Assembly (NCBI RefSeq): GCF_002876705.1
Contig: NZ_MDAG01000057.1
Span: forward strand, 248,001-312,000
Direction: 5' to 3'
Length of the DNA: 64,000 nucleotides
Source: Enterovibrio norvegicus_B
Lineage (GTDB): Bacteria; Pseudomonadota; Gammaproteobacteria; Enterobacterales; Vibrionaceae
Made by a program: the position numbers and the translations under genes
Shown: positions 59,411 to 64,000 of the stretch, piece after piece
Layout: every line of letters starts with the position of its first letter
How positions within the stretch are numbered: the stretch's first letter is position 1
The notes under the pieces: model-generated
What the model saw: only the letters and a program-made list of their open reading frames with translations
The model's database searches: none
What the model was told of the DNA's origin: nothing

Positions 59411-61030
59411 TCAGTTTTGGCTAGCAACACGTGTATTGGTGAGTGTGGATTGTTGAAGCCATTCGTCGGTTTGAGCGAGCGTCATTGGGCGGCCATACCA
59501 ATAGCCTTGCAGCTTGTCGCAACCAATTGAGATGAGATATTGCCCTAGCGCTTCGGTTTCTACACCTTCAGCAACGACGCGACATTCAAGGCTGTGCGCT
59601 AAGTAAATGGTCGATCTAACGATAGCTTCATGGTTGCTGCTATACAGCAAGTCCGTGACGAAACTACGGTCGATTTTAATTTCGTCGATCGGCATGTTGC
59701 TCAGGATTGAAAGGGAAGAGAAACCCGTGCCGAAGTCATCGATACTCAGATACACCCCCAGTTTTTTGATTTTCTCCAATACAGCCTGCGCTTTACAAGG
59801 GTTCTGCATCATGCTCGTTTCAGTGATTTCGAGTGTGAGTTGCGCGGGGTTAATGGGGTGTTTTTTCATGAGACTACTTAGGAAGGTTTCTAGCGCATCA
59901 TCTTCTATGTCTCTAACGGATAGGTTGACCTGAACTTGCGGTGTGATGCCTTGTCTACGCCATGCAGCCAGTTGCGTCACCGTGGTTTCAAGCACCCAAT
60001 GCGTAATTTGCTTAATGGCATTGGTCTGCTCTGCGATGGGGATAAATTCATCAGGACGGACCGAATAGCCATCGCCCAGCGGCCAGCGTAGAAGCACTTC
60101 CAGCGTCATTTGGTTTTGATTGTTCACATTTATGACGGGTTGAAAATACAGGTCAAAATCCATGGTGGTCACGGCAGTGTGAAGCATGGAGGCCAGTTCT
60201 GTTTTGTCATAAAAGTGCGATGAGGCCGAAGGCTCGTAAATTGAATAAGGGGCTTGTATGCGTTTCGCACTGTACATGGCAATCTCTGAACGCTTCAACA
60301 CCTCTTCAGCGCTGCTGCCATGTTCGGGAAATAGAGAGACCCCCGCTGTGCTGGTGACGTTTACGTCGTGTTCGTTGATCGTGAGTGGGTGGTCTAAATA
60401 CGATTGAATGCTCTCGATGTAATTGGGGATATTGCTGTCTTGCGGATCATTAACAATCAGCGTGAAGCGGTTGCCACTGGAACGCGCGAGAAAAATGTCA
60501 GCATCAATGAACTCTTTAAGACGTTCAGAAAACTGCGCGAGAAGCACATCCCCTTTCTGATGGCTAAACACTTCGTTTATGTTGTTGAAGTTATTTATGT
60601 CAAACGTGATGAGTGCGAAGTGCTGTTCGCTGAGATTAAACTCATTCACTTGCTGACTAATGGTTCGAAGTAAAAATCGACGATTGGGAAGGCCTGTGAG
60701 TGGATCGTGAGATTCATTGTGATGTTGCTGAAATTCAGCAAAAGCGATGCGCTCCATTGATTGGGAAATCACACCGAAAATCATGACGCAGAATATACCG
60801 CCGCCGAAGAAAATCATGGAAACAATGAATTCAATCGGGGTCGTGGTCGGCTTCATTGACAAGAAACCAGCAAACGTTAAATAGCCAAGCACAAAACCGA
60901 GCATGACAGGGATAAAACTAAACGTGGAAGGGCGTTTGTCTCGTTGGTAGAGAGCGATCGAAGAGCGCAATGCCGACACGATGGCAAGCATGCCTAATAT
61001 CACAAGGATGATAGAGAGTGTTTTTATCAT
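59411..61030 (-). CDS. c-di-GMP phosphodiesterase (degenerate GGDEF plus EAL)
   Basis: The 539-residue protein has two or three membrane helices (about 3-95), a GGDEF domain whose signature is SSGNRF in LARSSGNRFTLIV and so is not a cyclase, and an EAL domain (about 280-530). EAL catalytic residues are kept: EVL (E of EVLLRW), N in QVNLSVRD, E in EITETSM, DDFGTG, K in IKIDRSFV, E in AEGVET and Q in LQGYWYGRPM. It should hydrolyse c-di-GMP to pGpG. The inactive GGDEF may bind GTP as an allosteric switch. The ATG at 61030 is used; a GTG 19 codons upstream is possible. Confidence 0.93.
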   Translation of the reverse strand: MIKTLSIILVILGMLAIVSALRSSIALYQRDKRPSTFSFIPVMLGFVLGYLTFAGFLSMKPTTTPIEFIVSMIFFGGGIFCVMIFGVISQSMERIAFAEFQQHHNESHDPLTGLPNRRFLLRTISQQVNEFNLSEQHFALITFDINNFNNINEVFSHQKGDVLLAQFSERLKEFIDADIFLARSSGNRFTLIVNDPQDSNIPNYIESIQSYLDHPLTINEHDVNVTSTAGVSLFPEHGSSAEEVLKRSEIAMYSAKRIQAPYSIYEPSASSHFYDKTELASMLHTAVTTMDFDLYFQPVINVNNQNQMTLEVLLRWPLGDGYSVRPDEFIPIAEQTNAIKQITHWVLETTVTQLAAWRRQGITPQVQVNLSVRDIEDDALETFLSSLMKKHPINPAQLTLEITETSMMQNPCKAQAVLEKIKKLGVYLSIDDFGTGFSSLSILSNMPIDEIKIDRSFVTDLLYSSNHEAIVRSTIYLAHSLECRVVAEGVETEALGQYLISIGCDKLQGYWYGRPMTLAQTDEWLQQSTLTNTRVASQN

Positions 61031-61163
61031 CGTTATCGATAGTTGCCCGTAAACAAAAAGAAAAACACGCAGCGATGGTGAGAACACATCCGCTGCGACC
61101 TTCTTAAATGTAGTTTACTTTTTATGAGCTTGTATGCATTGCCAGCAAGCAATTATACGTTTG

Positions 61164-61913
61164 TCAAAAATTGCAGACAGGGCAGTTTGCGTTTCTAGGG
61201 AGCGTAAAACTGCGCCATGAACTGTCCATGGCATCGAACATCATTAGCTTGCCTGATGGCGGTGTGCTGAAGCGAGAAAGCACCTTGATTGCTTCGAGTG
61301 CTTGTGACGCGCCAATGATCCCTACCACTGGCGACAGGATGCCTGCTTCTACACAGCTGAGCGCTTGTGCCCCAAACATGGCACTCAGGCACTCATAACA
61401 TGGCTCATCTTCGCCATAGGTAAACACGGCTACTTGTCCTTCTAAGCGAATAGCAGCGCCGCTAACCAGCGGGGTTTTGTGCGTGAAGCAAAGTCGGTTG
61501 AGTTGGTTACGTGTTTCTACGTTGTCGCTGCAATCCATGATGAGCGAATGTTTGGCGATGAGTGCCGAAAGGGTTTCATCGTCAAGGCGTTCTGCATGCG
61601 TATTGATGACCACATGGGGATTGAGTTGCCGCAAGGCATTCGCCGCTGAATCGACTTTGAGCTCGCCAATGGTGGAGTCATTGTGAAGTACTTGACGTTG
61701 AAGGTTCGAAAGTTCGACACGATCATCATCAATCAAAGTCATTTCTCCAACGCCCGCAGCTGCGAGGTATTGGCTCGCTGCGCAGCCAAGACCGCCAGCA
61801 CCCAATATCAAGATGCTGGCTTGCTTCAACGCTTCCTGACCGTCGAAATCAAACTGTCTCAGAATGATTTGGCGGTTGTATCTGAGCTCTTCTTCAGGCG
61901 AAAGAATATCCAC
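61164..61913 (-). CDS. moeB: MoeB, MoaD adenylyltransferase
   Basis: The 249-residue E1-like enzyme adenylates the C-terminus of MoaD for molybdopterin synthesis. Motifs are ATP-binding LGAGGLGCAASQYLA (about 38-52), Arg finger and zinc Cys pairs: SNLQRQVLH, CYEC (about residues 172-175) and CPVC (about 244-247). The start is GTG at 61913, supported by AAGGA six bases upstream. It starts nine bases after the moeA stop, so the genes form a moeAB operon. Confidence 0.95.
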   Translation of the reverse strand: MDILSPEEELRYNRQIILRQFDFDGQEALKQASILILGAGGLGCAASQYLAAAGVGEMTLIDDDRVELSNLQRQVLHNDSTIGELKVDSAANALRQLNPHVVINTHAERLDDETLSALIAKHSLIMDCSDNVETRNQLNRLCFTHKTPLVSGAAIRLEGQVAVFTYGEDEPCYECLSAMFGAQALSCVEAGILSPVVGIIGASQALEAIKVLSRFSTPPSGKLMMFDAMDSSWRSFTLPRNANCPVCNF

Positions 61914-61922
61914 TACGATCCT

Positions 61923-63158
61923 TTAATTTAACACGGCGTTGAAGGGTTCAATGGTCACGTCTTCATTGACATCGATATGGCCTCTGTCTTGCTCCAAAAT
62001 GGCAAAACAGTTGGCTTGGGACAATGAACTGAATGCACCAGAGCCTTGGTTGCCTGTGGTAGAAGCCCAAAGCTGACCTTCTGTATCTACATGATATACC
62101 GCGCGCTGGTAATCCGTGCGACCTGGTGATTTCTTGAAACGTGTTGCGGCTTTCGCTTTAAGCGCAATAGTCGGTTGCCATTGTGTATGCCCACCGAGTT
62201 TTGCCAACAGAGGCTGAACCATCACGTGAAGCGTCACCAGCACTGAAACTGGGTTACCTGGCAAGCCACAGAAAAGCGCATCTTTTACTGTACCGAAAGC
62301 AAAAGGTTTACCGGGCTTGATGGCGATTTTCCAAAAGCCAACATCGCCTTCTTGGTCAAGAATGTCTTTGGTGTAATCAGCTTCACCTACGCTCACGCCA
62401 CCCGATGTCACGATAACGTCTGAAACTTCTGCCGCTTTTAGGAAAGCGTCACGTAGCTGATCTGGGCAATCAGGGATAACCCCCATATCAATTGCTTCAC
62501 AGCTCATCTTATCGAGCATGGCACGAATGGTGTAGCGGTTGCTGTCGTAGATTTCACCTTTACCTAAAGGTTCTCCCACTTGACGCAACTCATCGCCCGT
62601 AGAGAAAAACGCCACTTTGGGCTTACGTATAACGGTGACGTTTGCAATACCAAGTGTTGCCAGCATCGGCACTTCGCGGGGTGTCAGAAGCGTGCCTTTT
62701 GGAATAACGACAGCGCCTTGCTTAACGTCGTCACCGATTGGGCGAATATTCTGCTGAGCGGTCGCAGATGCAGTAAAAGTAATCTGGTCTCCGTCTACGT
62801 TTGTTTGCTCTTGCATGATGACGGCATCAGCGCCTTCTGGCACTTCTGCGCCGGTCATGATGCGAATACAAGTCCCTTCAGGCCATTCGCCTTCAAAAGG
62901 AATACCTGCGAAAGATTTGCCTGCCATCGTAAGGGTGCGCGATTTTTCTAAATCTGCACAACGCAGGGCATAACCATCCATTGCTGAATTAGCAAACGGC
63001 GGCACGTTAATCGGGGAGCAAATGTCTTCGGCGGTTATGCGGTTTTGCGCGTCCATTAAGGACACAACATCGGTTTGTGTAAGTGGTGTGGTGTTTTCAA
63101 GCAAGGTAGAAATCGCAGTGGAAACTGGCATCAAACCCGGTGTATCGCAGCAACCCAT
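61923..63158 (-). CDS. moeA: MoeA, molybdopterin molybdenumtransferase
   Basis: The 411-residue enzyme inserts molybdate into adenylated molybdopterin. Conserved strings are NSAMDGYALR (about 58-67), IRIMTGAEVPEGADAVIMQE (about 98-117), FFSTGDELRQVGEP and TSGGVSVGEADYTKD, and LFCGLPGNPVSVLVTL. It matches E. coli MoeA in length. The ATG at 63158 is used; its ribosome site is weak. Divergent from folE across about 220 bases. Confidence 0.95.
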   Translation of the reverse strand: MGCCDTPGLMPVSTAISTLLENTTPLTQTDVVSLMDAQNRITAEDICSPINVPPFANSAMDGYALRCADLEKSRTLTMAGKSFAGIPFEGEWPEGTCIRIMTGAEVPEGADAVIMQEQTNVDGDQITFTASATAQQNIRPIGDDVKQGAVVIPKGTLLTPREVPMLATLGIANVTVIRKPKVAFFSTGDELRQVGEPLGKGEIYDSNRYTIRAMLDKMSCEAIDMGVIPDCPDQLRDAFLKAAEVSDVIVTSGGVSVGEADYTKDILDQEGDVGFWKIAIKPGKPFAFGTVKDALFCGLPGNPVSVLVTLHVMVQPLLAKLGGHTQWQPTIALKAKAATRFKKSPGRTDYQRAVYHVDTEGQLWASTTGNQGSGAFSSLSQANCFAILEQDRGHIDVNEDVTIEPFNAVLN

Positions 63159-63380
63159 AAATAGACTCTCGGTGGTTTTGAGCAAAACATGCTCAACACG
63201 TAGAAGAAAGCGGTCATTATCGCAAACTTTGTTCGCTCAAACTAATGTCCACACGCAAATCGAGGTGTAATTTTATTACTATTAACGTTATGCTTCAAAA
63301 ATCTGACACAAATTGATCCTTGTCCTTAAAAGACGAGTATTTAATTAGATAACAACATTGTAACGACCCGAGGATTTTCT

Positions 63381-64000
63381 ATGACAGCATTGAGCGATTC
63401 TGCAATTCGAGTGCGTGAAGCGCTAGTTGCACGGGGCATTGAGACACCAATGACGCCGGGATCTTCGATGACCGCGACAGAAAAAAAAGAAAAAATTGAA
63501 TACCACATGCGGGAAATTCTATCTGTTATCGATCTTGACCTGACAGACGACAGCTTAATCGAAACACCTGCGCGCATTGCCAAAATGTACGTGGATGAGG
63601 TGTTTTCTGGCTTAGACTACTCGAACTTCCCGAAAATCACAGTTATCGATAATAAGATGGGCTGTGATGAGATGGTAAGAGTAAAAAACATTACGCTTAC
63701 CAGTACGTGTGAACATCACCTAGTCACCATTGATGGTGCCTGCACCGTGGCCTATTTGCCGAAAGACAAAATCATTGGTTTGTCGAAGATTAACCGCATT
63801 GTTCGTTTCTTCGCGCAACGTCCTCAAGTGCAGGAACGTTTAACGCGTCAAGTGCTCGTCGCGCTCCAGACATTGCTCGAAACCGACAATGTGGCAGTTC
63901 ACGTAAATGCAACGCATTACTGCGTAAAATCACGTGGTGTAATGGACGCGACCAGTGAGACAACCACGACAGCGTTAGGCGGTGTGTTTAAGAAAAATGC
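63381..64000 (+). CDS. folE: GTP cyclohydrolase I, 3'-truncated by window edge
   Basis: The first 206 codons of FolE are present (E. coli FolE has 222 residues). The enzyme turns GTP into 7,8-dihydroneopterin triphosphate, the first step of folate synthesis. Zinc ligands are visible in TSTCEHHLV (Cys and His) and in THYCVKSRG (Cys). PARIAKMYVDEVFSGLDY and IGLSKINRIVRFFAQRPQVQERL are the usual conserved blocks. GAGGA lies about eight bases before the ATG at 63381. The frame is open at the end of the window. Confidence 0.95.
   Translation, partial: MTALSDSAIRVREALVARGIETPMTPGSSMTATEKKEKIEYHMREILSVIDLDLTDDSLIETPARIAKMYVDEVFSGLDYSNFPKITVIDNKMGCDEMVRVKNITLTSTCEHHLVTIDGACTVAYLPKDKIIGLSKINRIVRFFAQRPQVQERLTRQVLVALQTLLETDNVAVHVNATHYCVKSRGVMDATSETTTTALGGVFKKN

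Noticed and set aside
63325..63350. MetJ box upstream of folE
   Set aside because: A single AGACGAGT matches six of eight positions but has no tandem partner, unlike the pair before metR.
1..64000. Insertion sequences, prophage or genomic island borders
   Set aside because: No transposase, integrase, att-like direct repeats beside a tRNA, or phage genes were found. The gene content looks like core and accessory chromosome.

Overview
The window is a 64 kb stretch of a gammaproteobacterial chromosome. Its gene families (DUF2860 outer-membrane protein, Hha-like modulator, DUF4250, YgiQ, YdiJ, divergent yccS/helD, VC_A0849-type RTX adhesin) point to the Vibrionaceae. A Grimontia/Enterovibrio/Photobacterium-like host is my inference, not something proven here. 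I see no rRNA, tRNA, insertion sequence, prophage or CRISPR array. One scaffold gap of 751 N lies at 23321-24071.

Layout. 1-11370: 3' part of a giant RTX adhesin (start lies before the window) with a LapG-type Ala-Ala site and a tandem duplication of about 820 residues. 11500-13444: glycerophosphodiesterase, Dps, DUF1353. 13737-21249: a copper/silver export operon on the minus strand. It starts at a textbook CueR/MerR-type promoter with a 19-bp spacer and runs through a DUF2946-like protein and CusC, CusB (fused to two CusF domains) and CusA. A Met/His-repeat cupredoxin follows. 21517-23232: malic enzyme, then the gap, which sits in a 9-bp tandem repeat. 24104-30636: LysR/EamA pair, YccS, helicase IV. 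30643-39448: a secreted unknown, a PilZ protein, a BLUF photoreceptor, a FAN1-like VRR-NUC nuclease, an exported Nudix-PAP2 fusion and YdiJ. 39712-44885: VOC protein, AqpZ, YgiQ and several small proteins including an Hha-like one. 45147-52711: DUF2860 porin-like protein with a 19-bp repeat array at its 3' end, LysR/MFS pair, GGDEF protein, DUF4250, and MetR with MetJ boxes upstream. 53089-61030: CHASE-like/degenerate GGDEF protein, META lipoprotein, pstSCAB and a GGDEF-EAL phosphodiesterase. 61164-64000: moeB, moeA and the 5' part of folE.

How the genes work together. Cyclic-di-GMP is a recurring theme. One protein looks like an active diguanylate cyclase with an I-site, one has a degenerate GGESF site that keeps RxxD, one is an EAL phosphodiesterase with a dead GGDEF, one is a PilZ receptor, and the adhesin carries the cleavage motif used in c-di-GMP-controlled Lap systems. 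The lapD, lapG and type I secretion genes are not in the window, so that link is inferred. The copper operon is a self-contained periplasmic defence unit. The pst genes form a phosphate import operon.

The most unusual structural signal is a set of short-period tandem repeats just beyond gene ends. They have a 9-bp period after maeA (at the assembly gap), 19 bp starting at the stop of the DUF2860 gene, and 16 bp spanning the stop of pstB.
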